A program made the position numbers and the translations under genes. Source: Planctomycetota bacterium (GTDB lineage Bacteria; Planctomycetota; Planctomycetia; Pirellulales; UBA1268). From it: a stretch of 11,219 nt of DNA. The stretch is taken from the NCBI GenBank assembly GCA_003669255.1, contig QWPO01000157.1:1-11219 (forward strand), in the 5' to 3' direction. Shown in pieces: positions 4,650 through 11,219 of this stretch (position 1 is its first letter; each line of letters begins with the position of its first letter). The notes under the pieces were generated by a model. It was given only the letters and a program-made list of their open reading frames with translations. It had not been told where the DNA came from and did not search any database.

Positions 4650-6743
4650 TCAGGCGTCGGCAGCCGCGGCGGCGTCGCCGTGATCGGCGACATGGGGCCG
4701 CACCGGCCGGCGTTCGGTGTCGGTGCCGGGCACAAGCTGCGGGGCCCCGGTCGAGGCCTCCACAATCTCCTTGAGTTCAGCACCGTCGATCACTTCGCAC
4801 TCCATCAGCCGAGCGGTCACCGCCTCGAGAGCCAACCGCCTGGTCTCGATGATCCGCCTCACCTTGGCCATGCCCTCGTCGATGATCCGGCGGACTTCCT
4901 CGTCGATCTCGCGGGCCGTCTGCTCGCTGTGGCTGCGGGCGGCGGGCAGGTCGGCGCCGGCGGCAGCGAGGAACGGCGACCGTGGGCTCTCCCGGTAGGT
5001 CACCCTCCCCAGCCGGCTCATGCCGTAGTCCATCACCATCGACCGGGCGATCTCGCTGGCACGCTCGAGGTCGTTCTGGGCGCCGGTGGAAACATCGGCA
5101 TAGACCGCCTCCTCGGCGATCGTGCCGGCGAGCAGCACCTGGATCCGGCTCTCGAGTTCGCTCTGCGTGAGCAGGTAACGGTCGTCCTCTGGCCGCTGCA
5201 TCGTGTAGCCGAGCGCCGCAAGGCCACGAGGAATGATCGACACCTTGTGCACAGGATCGGTGTTGGGGAGCGAATAGGCGACCAGAGCGTGGGCCGCCTC
5301 GTGGTAGGCCACCCGTTTCTTTTCGTCCTCGTGGATCACCCGCTTCTTCTTTTCGAGGCCGGCAGTGACCCGCTCCACCCCCTCATTGAACTCCTCCATG
5401 CCGACGGCGGGCTTGTTGTTACGGGCAGCAAGCAAGGCCGCCTCGTTGACGAGATTGGCCAGATCCGCGCCGACGAAGCCCGAGGTGATCCGGGCGATCT
5501 GCCCGATGTCGATGGACGGATCGAGTTTCACCTTCGACACATGCACCTTGAGGATCGCCTCGCGTCCGCGGACATCGGGGCGATCGACGAGCACGTGGCG
5601 GTCGAACCGACCGGGCCGCAGAAGCGCCGGGTCGAGCGTCTCGGGACGATTGGTCGCGGCGAGCACGATCACGCCCGAGTTGCTACCGAAGCCGTCCATC
5701 TCCACGAGCAGCGCGTTGAGCGTCTGCTCGCGCTCGTCGTGGCCGCCGACGACGCTCGTCCCGCGGGTCTTGCCGAGCGCGTCGAGTTCGTCGATGAAAA
5801 TGATGCAGGGGGCCTTCGCGGCGGCCTGTTGGAACATGTCGCGAACCCGCGCCGCCCCGACGCCCACGAACATCTCCACGAAGTCGCTGCCGGACAGGCC
5901 AAAGAAGGGCACGCCCGCCTCGCCGGCGATCGCCTTGGCCAAGAGCGTCTTCCCGGTGCCGGGCGGCCCGACGAGGAGCACGCCCTTGGGGATGTGGCCG
6001 CCAAGGACCTGGTATTTCTCGGGGCTCCTGAGGAACTCGACAACCTCGCGGAGTTCATCCACCGCCTCATCGATGCCAGCGACGTCGTCGAAGGTGATCC
6101 CGAGATCTTCCTGGGCATACATCTTGCCGCGACTGCGGCCGAAGGCCATCGGGCTGCCCGCACCGCCGATCCGCCGCATCATCACGAAGAACAGCACGCC
6201 GAAGAGGCCCGTCAGAAACAGCATCGGTAGCCAGTTCCGCCAGGGACTCGGAGGATCCTCGTAGCGAAACGGAACACCGTACTCCTTGAGGGTCTTCATC
6301 AATTCCGACTCGGAGTTCTCGCTGGGGAGTTTGGCCGCGCGAAACCGCCGCTCCCCATGCGCCAGGCCGCCGACCAGCGGTCGGCGGGGCTGGCTCGACT
6401 CGTCGGCGGGATGGGCGTCAGCGACACCCCGCGGCGCCTCGCGAACCTTTCCAGACACCTCGAAGGCGCCGATCACGACGTCGTGCAGGTCGCCATACCG
6501 GATCGCGGACGCATCACCCTCGGACTTCTGCAGGGTCACGAAGCGATCCGGGCCATCGGTCGCCGAGGCCGCAATCAGCCGCTGCAGATCGCTGTAGGAG
6601 ATCTCGAGATCCGGGGCGACGCTGACGAGACTGAGGGCGAACAGGCTGGCAACGCCGGCGGCCACCAGCGACCAGACGAGGTTTCCGCCCACGGCCGGCT
6701 TACGATCCGCAGGACGTTTGGGATTGTCGCGTTTCTTGGCCAT
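4650..6743 (-). CDS. ftsH: FtsH, membrane-bound ATP-dependent zinc metalloprotease
   Basis: FtsH extracts and degrades misassembled membrane proteins and short-lived regulators as a membrane-anchored hexamer. The 697-residue product has TM1 at about 22-42, a periplasmic domain to about 170 and TM2 at about 172-190. The AAA module has Walker A GPPGTGKT (259-266), pore-loop MFVGVG (291-296), Walker B IIFIDEL (314-320) and the second region of homology from AATNRPETLDP to RPGRFDR (362-382). The M41 protease domain has zinc motif HEAAH (481-485), where most FtsH have HEAGH, and the probable third ligand Asp in GAQNDLERA (D558). The periplasmic domain holds a charged insertion with HPADESSQPRR at 111-121. 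The C-terminal tail is alanine-rich (AAAAADA), as in some FtsH self-processing tails. ATG 6743 is chosen because MAKKRDN starts the expected short cytoplasmic leader; an open frame continues to 7028 but is basic and non-family-like. It is divergent from dxr. Confidence 0.95.
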   Translation of the reverse strand: MAKKRDNPKRPADRKPAVGGNLVWSLVAAGVASLFALSLVSVAPDLEISYSDLQRLIAASATDGPDRFVTLQKSEGDASAIRYGDLHDVVIGAFEVSGKVREAPRGVADAHPADESSQPRRPLVGGLAHGERRFRAAKLPSENSESELMKTLKEYGVPFRYEDPPSPWRNWLPMLFLTGLFGVLFFVMMRRIGGAGSPMAFGRSRGKMYAQEDLGITFDDVAGIDEAVDELREVVEFLRSPEKYQVLGGHIPKGVLLVGPPGTGKTLLAKAIAGEAGVPFFGLSGSDFVEMFVGVGAARVRDMFQQAAAKAPCIIFIDELDALGKTRGTSVVGGHDEREQTLNALLVEMDGFGSNSGVIVLAATNRPETLDPALLRPGRFDRHVLVDRPDVRGREAILKVHVSKVKLDPSIDIGQIARITSGFVGADLANLVNEAALLAARNNKPAVGMEEFNEGVERVTAGLEKKKRVIHEDEKKRVAYHEAAHALVAYSLPNTDPVHKVSIIPRGLAALGYTMQRPEDDRYLLTQSELESRIQVLLAGTIAEEAVYADVSTGAQNDLERASEIARSMVMDYGMSRLGRVTYRESPRSPFLAAAGADLPAARSHSEQTAREIDEEVRRIIDEGMAKVRRIIETRRLALEAVTARLMECEVIDGAELKEIVEASTGAPQLVPGTDTERRPVRPHVADHGDAAAAADA

Positions 6744-6802
6744 GCCGCTCGACCGCCCACGGAGCACCGACCGGCCGCAGCTGACCGATTGGGAATCCGG
6801 AA

Positions 6803-6831
6803 ATGGTAAGCGCACGCATCGCCCGCGACAA
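6803..6831 (-). promoter_or_regulatory. Candidate sigma70 promoter of ftsH
   Basis: On the minus strand TTGTCG (6831-6826) and TACCAT (6808-6803) are separated by exactly 17 bases, each matching 4/6 of consensus. Transcription would start near 6796 and leave a leader of about 53 bases before the ftsH ATG. No heat-shock sigma32-type element was recognised. Confidence 0.35.
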
Positions 6832-6990
6832 ACGAACTCCCCCACCCAGTCACATGACCTGCGGAAAAATAGCCGGAAATTGCCTACCCCCCTCTCAGAT
6901 CGCGGTGGAAGTTCCCTGCGACACCCCATAGACTTCCCCGATCGTGATGACCGGCCGTTTTGCCACTTCCGCCTTCCCTCCCCACATGAA

Positions 6991-7012
6991 CGATCCCTCC
7001 TCGGGGGGATCG
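6991..7012 (+). promoter_or_regulatory. Hairpin just before the likely dxr start
   Basis: CGATCCC (6991-6997) is the exact complement of GGGATCG (7006-7012), and a T-G wobble plus one C-G pair extend the stem to nine pairs around a CTCG loop. The hairpin ends three bases before ATG 7016 and contains the only G-rich stretch (GGGGGGA, 7003-7009) that could act as its ribosome binding site. In an mRNA it could limit access to that start. If translation begins at ATG 6986, the hairpin is simply coding. Confidence 0.4.
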
Positions 7013-7015
7013 CCC

Positions 7016-8209
7016 ATGGTGACAGCAACCCGTGCCCAGCCCCGCGAACGCGGCGGACCGCTCGGCGTGGCCGTCCTCGGGTCGACGGGGAGCATCGGCC
7101 GCAGCACGCTCGACGTGATCGAAGCCTCCGCCGGTCGGTTCAGCACGTGGCTGCTCGCAGCCCACCGCAGCACCTCGGCCTTGCTCGAACAGGCCCGTCG
7201 CATGCGGCCGGCTTGGGTGGTTGTGGTCGACGAGCAGGCGGCCGCCGACGTCGATCCGCGGTCGCTTCCGGCAGGCACGCGGCTCGCCGTCGGGCCGGAA
7301 GCACTCGACGACCTCGTTCGCAATCCGGCCATCGACCGGGTGGTCTCGGCGATCGTGGGTGCCGCCGGCCTGCGGAGCACCTGGGCGGCGGTTGAGGCCG
7401 GCAAGGCGGTGGCCCTGGCCAACAAGGAAACGCTCGTGATGGCCGGGCCGCTCGTGATGGCGCTGGCGGCACGGTGCGGGGCCACGATCCTGCCCGTCGA
7501 CAGCGAACACTCGGCCGTGCATCAGGCCCTCTGCTCCGGCCAACACGCGGACGTCAAGCGAATCGTGCTCACCGCCAGTGGCGGGCCGTTCCGCACGAAG
7601 CCAAGGGAGGCGCTCGCCACGGTCACGCCGGCCGAGGCCCTCGCGCATCCCACGTGGTCGATGGGGCCCAAGATCACCATCGATTCCGCCACCATGATGA
7701 ACAAGGCCCTCGAGATCATCGAGGCGCGGTGGCTGTTCGACATGCCGGCCGAGAAGATCGCCGTGCTCGTCCACCCGCAGTCGATCGTCCACTCCATGGT
7801 CGAGTTCGTCGACGGATCGGTGATCGCCCAACTCAGCCCGCCCGACATGCGGCTCCCGATCCAGTATGCCCTCACCTATCCCGAGCGGACTGAAGGCCCG
7901 GCGCGGAAGTTCGATTTCACGCGGCCGATGACGCTGGAGTTTGAGCCGCCGGACGTCGAGCGGTTCCCGGCGGTGCGGCTCGGCCACGAGGCGGCCGCCC
8001 GGGGCGGCACAGCCGGGGCGGTGCTCAATGCGGCCAATGAGGCTGCCGTAGGCCGATTCCTTGCGGGCGGGCTGCGATTCACCGACATTGCCGAGGCGTG
8101 CGCCCGGGTGCTGGATGAGCATCCGTTCGAGGCGGAACCCACGCTGGACGAGATTCTCAGGCTCGACTCGTGGGCCAGACAGGAGGTCGCGACGTGGTCG
8201 GGTTGCTGA
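7016..8209 (+). CDS. dxr: 1-deoxy-D-xylulose 5-phosphate reductoisomerase
   Basis: DXR (IspC) converts DXP to 2-C-methylerythritol 4-phosphate with NADPH and a divalent metal. This is the committed step of the MEP isoprenoid pathway, which feeds undecaprenyl lipids and quinones. The 397-residue product matches the usual 390-400. It carries the NADPH loop GSTGSIG (22-28), ANKE (135-138), metal ligands D162 and E164 in VDSEHSA, SGGPFR (188-193), the flexible loop and active-site run TWSMGPKITIDSATMMNK (213-230) with E233 just after, HPQSIVHSM (253-261) and NAANE in the C-terminal domain (338-342). All catalytic residues known for the family are present. ATG 7016 is chosen for the family-typical N-terminus and GGGGGG upstream; ATGs at 6986 and 6944 are also in frame. 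It is divergent from ftsH and overlaps rseP by 16 bases, a common dxr-rseP pairing. Confidence 0.95.
   Translation: MVTATRAQPRERGGPLGVAVLGSTGSIGRSTLDVIEASAGRFSTWLLAAHRSTSALLEQARRMRPAWVVVVDEQAAADVDPRSLPAGTRLAVGPEALDDLVRNPAIDRVVSAIVGAAGLRSTWAAVEAGKAVALANKETLVMAGPLVMALAARCGATILPVDSEHSAVHQALCSGQHADVKRIVLTASGGPFRTKPREALATVTPAEALAHPTWSMGPKITIDSATMMNKALEIIEARWLFDMPAEKIAVLVHPQSIVHSMVEFVDGSVIAQLSPPDMRLPIQYALTYPERTEGPARKFDFTRPMTLEFEPPDVERFPAVRLGHEAAARGGTAGAVLNAANEAAVGRFLAGGLRFTDIAEACARVLDEHPFEAEPTLDEILRLDSWARQEVATWSGC
8181..8186 (+). promoter_or_regulatory. Perfect Shine-Dalgarno for rseP, inside dxr
   Basis: AGGAGG lies seven bases before GTG 8194 and encodes part of the dxr C-terminus. It is the strongest ribosome binding site seen in the window and sets the rseP start at GTG 8194. 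The ATG at 8209, which overlaps the dxr stop as TGATG, is 22 bases from it and less likely. The GTG at 8170 lies upstream of it. Confidence 0.8.
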
Positions 8210-10266
8210 TGGTGCAGGTGGTGCCGCTTCTTGGTGGCACGTGGCTGGAATGGTTCGCGCAGCCCGCGAACCTGTGGGTCGTGCTCCAGGTCGCCGGCGG
8301 CCTGGGATTCGTGATCTTCGTGCACGAACTCGGTCACTTCCTGGTCGCCAAGGCCTGCGGCGTGAAGTGCGAAAAGTTCTTCCTCGGGTTCGATGTCGGG
8401 GGGCTCAAACTCGCGAGCTTCAAAGCTGGCGAGACGGAGTACGGCATCGGCATCCTCCCGCTCGGTGGCTACGTGAAGATGCTTGGCCAGGATGACAACC
8501 CAGCCGCGGCGGCCTCCGAGTCGCAGCGGGCCAAGCTCTCGGGAGACCTGCCCGCCGAGCCGGTCGCCGGACCGCACCCCGCCTGGGATCCCCGCAGCTA
8601 TCCCGCGCAGAGCGTCCCCAAGCGGATGGCAATCATCTCGGCCGGCGTGATCATGAACGTGATCTTCGCCGTGCTGATGGCGTCGCTGGCCTACGGGATC
8701 GGTGTCCGCGAGATGACCTGCGCGCTCTCGAGCGTCCGCACGGGAGGCGCGGCCTGGCGGGCCGGCCTGCGGACGGGCGACGAGATCGTCGCGATCGCCG
8801 GCCGCAAGGATCCGATCTTCAACGACCTGCGTCACGGCGTGACCGTCGGGAGCGTCGCCAAGGGGATCGAGTTTACGATCCGCCGGCCGGGCGATGGATC
8901 GGAACGGACCATCGTCCTCAAGCCAGACACCGACCTCGGGGCTCCGACGATCGGCGTCACCAGTCCCTATTCGCTCACACTGCCAGCTGACATCTCCAAG
9001 GGGCTCGCGGGGGCTGCGGCTCTCGCAAAGCCGGCGCTCGAGGGGGGCGATACCATCCGCGCAGTCGACGGCACGGCCGTTTCAACCTATGCCGAACTGC
9101 TCGCCCTGCTTGCCGCGAAGCCGGCGGCCCCCGTCACGCTCACGGTCGACCGCCGGACCAAGGCTGCCGACGGCAAGGCTGGCCCCACGTCGACCGTGTC
9201 GATCGAACTGCCACCGCAGCCACGGCTCGTGACCGGCATGGCCATGACGCCCCTGGCCATCAAGGCCGTGCAAGACGATTCCCCTGCGGCGACTGCCGGC
9301 GTTCGCTCCGGCGAGCGGCTCGTGGCTATCGACGGCGATCCGGTCGGCGACCCATTCACGCTCGACGACCGGCTCCAAGAACGTGTCGGCAAGACCGTAG
9401 CGCTCACACTCACCACGCCCGACGGCACGAGCCGCATCGTTGATATCCAGCCCCGCGCCGTCACCTGGCGAGACGATGAAACCGCTGGAATCGGCAGCCC
9501 GCTGTCGATCGCGTCACTGGGACTCGCGATTCCCGTGCAGGCGACGGTCGCAGCCGTCGCCCCCGACAGCCCCGCCGCCACAGCGGGCATCGCCGTCGGC
9601 GACCGAATCGTGCGGGCCTTCATCGTCGAACCGGATGAACAACCCGACCCGAAGGCCGGCATCGACTTCTCGGACACCGAGCCCAACTGGCCGATCGTGG
9701 CGGCGTTGCTCCAGCATCTGCCGACCGGCACCACGCTCGCCCTGACGGTCGAGTCGGCGGCAGGCGGGCGGCGGGAGGTGATGGTGAAGCCCGAGCCGGC
9801 CAGCGGCGCGTATGTCGCGGATCGCGATCTAGTCTTCGAGCCGATCTACAAGACCATGAAGGCGGGGTCGATCGCCGGGGCGCTGCGGCGGGGCCTCCTC
9901 AAGGCCAAAGAAGACCTCTCGATGGTCTACGGCTTTCTCGGCAAACTCACGCGGCAGCAGATCAGCCCGCGGCTCCTTGGCGGTCCGATCGAGATCGCGA
10001 AGCAGGCGGGCCGCTCGGCCAACGAAGGGTTCGGACGGTTGCTCCTCTTTCTGACGATGCTCAGCGCGAATCTGGCAGTCGTGAACTTCCTGCCGATCCC
10101 GGTGCTCGATGGCGGGCACATGGTGTTCCTGGCCTACGAGTGGATCCGCGGCAAGCCGCCCAGCGAGGGCGTGGTGGTGGTGCTCAGCTACCTTGGGCTC
10201 GCGCTGATTCTCTCGCTGATGTTCTTCGTGTTCGGCCTGGATCTCGGCCTGATCCCGAGGCGGTAA
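8194..10266 (+). CDS. rseP: RseP-like site-2 zinc metalloprotease with multiple PDZ domains
   Basis: This is an M50-family intramembrane protease. Such enzymes cut transmembrane segments, for example anti-sigma factors and leftover signal peptides. The 690-residue product (from GTG 8194) is much longer than the roughly 450 of E. coli RseP. TM1 holds the zinc motif in IFVHELGHFLVAK (HELGH 44-48). A second hydrophobic segment lies at 145-169, and the C-terminal membrane domain has the second catalytic signature NFLPIPVLDGG (631-641, zinc ligand D639), followed by a last helix at about 658-686. Between them are at least three PDZ-like units: SSVRTGGAAWRAGLRTGDEIVAI (179-201), AVQDDSPAATAGVRSGERLVAIDG (358-381) and AVAPDSPAATAGIAVGDRIV (454-473). 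A further half-like unit is near 283-310 (GGDTIRAVDGTAV). It is translationally coupled to dxr. RseP is preferred over other M50 proteins because of the PDZ domains and the dxr neighbour. Confidence 0.92.
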   Translation: MVGLLMVQVVPLLGGTWLEWFAQPANLWVVLQVAGGLGFVIFVHELGHFLVAKACGVKCEKFFLGFDVGGLKLASFKAGETEYGIGILPLGGYVKMLGQDDNPAAAASESQRAKLSGDLPAEPVAGPHPAWDPRSYPAQSVPKRMAIISAGVIMNVIFAVLMASLAYGIGVREMTCALSSVRTGGAAWRAGLRTGDEIVAIAGRKDPIFNDLRHGVTVGSVAKGIEFTIRRPGDGSERTIVLKPDTDLGAPTIGVTSPYSLTLPADISKGLAGAAALAKPALEGGDTIRAVDGTAVSTYAELLALLAAKPAAPVTLTVDRRTKAADGKAGPTSTVSIELPPQPRLVTGMAMTPLAIKAVQDDSPAATAGVRSGERLVAIDGDPVGDPFTLDDRLQERVGKTVALTLTTPDGTSRIVDIQPRAVTWRDDETAGIGSPLSIASLGLAIPVQATVAAVAPDSPAATAGIAVGDRIVRAFIVEPDEQPDPKAGIDFSDTEPNWPIVAALLQHLPTGTTLALTVESAAGGRREVMVKPEPASGAYVADRDLVFEPIYKTMKAGSIAGALRRGLLKAKEDLSMVYGFLGKLTRQQISPRLLGGPIEIAKQAGRSANEGFGRLLLFLTMLSANLAVVNFLPIPVLDGGHMVFLAYEWIRGKPPSEGVVVVLSYLGLALILSLMFFVFGLDLGLIPRR

Positions 10267-10270
10267 CCGC

Positions 10271-10945
10271 ATGGTCGTTCGCCCGCGGTCGGCGGTGATC
10301 GCCGCGCCGGACGCATTTCCACCGGCGGGCGTCACAGCGATCGTCTTCGACGTGGTTGGCACGCTCGTCGAGCCGGCAGTGACCGTGGCGGACACCTATG
10401 CGGCCGCGGGAAAGCGACAGGGGGTCGACCTCGATCCGGCGACGGTCGCCCGACGATTCGCCACCGCTTGGCGGCGTCAGGAATCGATCGACGCGGTGGC
10501 GGCGATCCCATTTGCCACGTCCCGCGATCGCGAACGAGAGCGGTGGCGGGAGATCGTGACCGATGTCTTCGGCCCAGGCGGCGCGACCGCGGCCATCTTC
10601 GCCGACCTCTGGGCGCACTTCGCCCTGCCGGCGTCGTGGCGGACCGTGCGTCGAGGTGCAACCCTGGCCCAGGCGGCGATTGACGCCGGGCTCGTCGTGG
10701 CGGTTGCGAGCAACTTCGACGAACGCCTGCTCGCCATCGCGCCGCACCTCGACCCGCTGGCCCGCGCCGCCGCCGTGTTTCCCTCGTCGGAGATCGGCTG
10801 GCGAAAGCCGGCTGCGGAGTTCTTCCGCCACGTCGAGCGGCGGCTCGAGCGTCGCCCCGACCAACTTCTCTACGTGGGCGACGATCCCGATCTCGACGTC
10901 ACGGCGGCGGCCAACGCTGGCTGGCGTTCGCTGCTCGTGGGCTGA
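10271..10945 (+). CDS. HAD-superfamily hydrolase, motif-I variant
   Basis: This 224-residue haloacid dehalogenase-like protein has the four HAD motifs around an alpha-helical cap. Motif I is VFDVVGTL (25-32). The nucleophile D27 is present, but position +2, normally Asp (DxD) and used as acid/base by phosphatases, is V29, as in haloacid dehalogenase-type DxxGT proteins. Motif II is ASNFD (146-150, S147), motif III is GWRKP (176-180, K179) and motif IV is YVGDDPDLD (201-209, D204 and D205). The helical cap lies between about 40 and 125 (C1-type). It starts four bases after the rseP stop with GAGG ten bases upstream of the ATG, so it belongs to the dxr-rseP operon. The substrate is unknown; the missing +2 Asp argues against an ordinary phosphatase. 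Its stop is 7 bases from the end of the convergent MFS gene. Confidence 0.83.
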   Translation: MVVRPRSAVIAAPDAFPPAGVTAIVFDVVGTLVEPAVTVADTYAAAGKRQGVDLDPATVARRFATAWRRQESIDAVAAIPFATSRDRERERWREIVTDVFGPGGATAAIFADLWAHFALPASWRTVRRGATLAQAAIDAGLVVAVASNFDERLLAIAPHLDPLARAAAVFPSSEIGWRKPAAEFFRHVERRLERRPDQLLYVGDDPDLDVTAAANAGWRSLLVG

Positions 10946-10952
10946 CCGACGC

Positions 10953-11219
10953 TCACGCCGACGTCAGAGTCCGCCAGCGGCCGCTGGCGGCGAGCAGGCC
11001 GGCGGCGACCGCGGCGAGGGCCGCCGTCGCGGCAAACGCCATGCCGGCGCCGTCGGCGCCGCGGTCCCAGAGCCATCCCGTGAGGAGGCCGGCGGGCAGT
11101 GCCATCAGTCCCTGCACGAGCGCATACCAGCCGAAGGAGGTGCCCTGACGGCCGTCGGGGGAGAGGGCCGCGACGAGTGCCCGCTCCGCCGGCTCCGCGA
11201 TCCCATAGGCCACCGCCAC
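10953..11219 (-). CDS. MFS transporter, C-terminal part (5' end outside window)
   Basis: The last 89 codons of a major facilitator superfamily protein, running off the window edge. The segment starts within the second half and shows a family-typical cytoplasmic loop and helix, AERALVAALSPDGRQGTSFGWY, shown here by its landmarks AERALV, GRQGT and FGWY. Next come two hydrophobic stretches, LVQGLMALPAGLLTGWLWDRG (helix 11-like) and MAFAATAALAAVAAGLLAA (helix 12-like). The tail is short and basic (SGRWRTLTSA). The pattern GTSFGWYxLVxGLxALPAGLLTGxLWD is characteristic of MFS drug or sugar efflux-like proteins, but the substrate cannot be told. The GTG at the window edge is probably an internal Val codon, not a start. 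The 3' end converges on the HAD gene. Confidence 0.82.
   Translation of the reverse strand: MAVAYGIAEPAERALVAALSPDGRQGTSFGWYALVQGLMALPAGLLTGWLWDRGADGAGMAFAATAALAAVAAGLLAASGRWRTLTSA
10971..10990. repeat. Perfect 20-base palindrome at convergent gene ends
   Basis: CCGCCAGCGG is followed directly by its exact complement CCGCTGGCGG. It begins 26 bases after the HAD stop and lies in the last codons of the MFS gene. As RNA it would fold as an eight-pair stem with a GGCC loop on either strand. No T-run follows in either direction. It may help end both converging transcripts, or be a codon-level coincidence in GC-rich sequence. Confidence 0.45.

Larger units (their letters stand above)
6744..7015. 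promoter_or_regulatory. Divergent regulatory region between ftsH and dxr
   Basis: These 272 bases separate the two divergent start codons and must hold both promoters. The most AT-rich part is near 6865-6885 (GGAAAAATAG and GGAAATTGCC). A fair ftsH promoter is seen at 6803-6831 on the minus strand. For dxr only a weak TAGACT (6929-6934) with a poor -35 (TGGAAG, 6906-6911) was found. If the dxr start is 6986, the region shortens by 30 bases. No operator-like palindrome other than the hairpin at 6991-7012 was seen. Confidence 0.5.

Noticed and set aside
4647..6230. Plus-strand open frame of about 527 codons opposite ftsH
   Set aside because: Its translation is a His-, Asp- and Leu-rich shadow of the FtsH codons with no family pattern, while ftsH on the other strand is unambiguous.
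6884..8122. Minus-strand open frame of about 412 codons opposite dxr
   Set aside because: Low-complexity Arg/Gly/His-rich translation directly antisense to a complete dxr.

Overview
The window is GC-rich and carries envelope-biogenesis and isoprenoid housekeeping genes. It most likely comes from a planctomycete (Pirellulales-like). The reasons are lipid A genes using LpxI, an FtsH with HEAAH in place of the usual HEAGH, an exported methyltransferase, a small two-helix membrane protein resembling planctomycete hypotheticals, and an intergenic repeat built on a GTAGCACAGG hairpin. The assignment rests on recognition by eye; no search was run.

Layout. Positions 1-1214 (+) hold the 3' end of lpxD followed directly by lpxI, two steps of lipid A synthesis. 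Positions 1253-2035 (+) encode a signal-peptide-bearing class I SAM methyltransferase with a -10-like box almost on top of its start. Positions 2181-3263 (+) encode a sigma54-type AAA+ activator that lacks a receiver domain. From 3321 to 6743 all genes run on the minus strand. In transcription order these are ftsH, a structured repeat region (4300-4619), a small membrane protein, and a DCC-family thiol oxidoreductase that converges on the activator gene. A 272-base divergent region separates ftsH from dxr. On the plus strand dxr, rseP and a HAD-family gene (7016-10945) are packed as an operon: rseP overlaps dxr by 16 bases behind a perfect AGGAGG, and the HAD gene follows after 4 bases. The window ends in the C-terminal part of an MFS transporter gene (minus), which converges on the HAD gene with a 7-base gap.

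Functionally, the genes centre on the cell envelope: lipid A (lpxD, lpxI), the MEP isoprenoid pathway (dxr), and membrane proteolysis by FtsH and the site-2 protease RseP. No new defence or mobile system is visible. The most unusual non-coding signal is the 4300-4619 stretch, where several nested perfect inverted repeats and two opposed GTAGCACA heads resemble REP/BIME elements of the RAYT type. Other points of interest are the exported methyltransferase, the enlarged multi-PDZ RseP, a HAD protein lacking the second motif-I aspartate, and a hairpin next to the dxr start.
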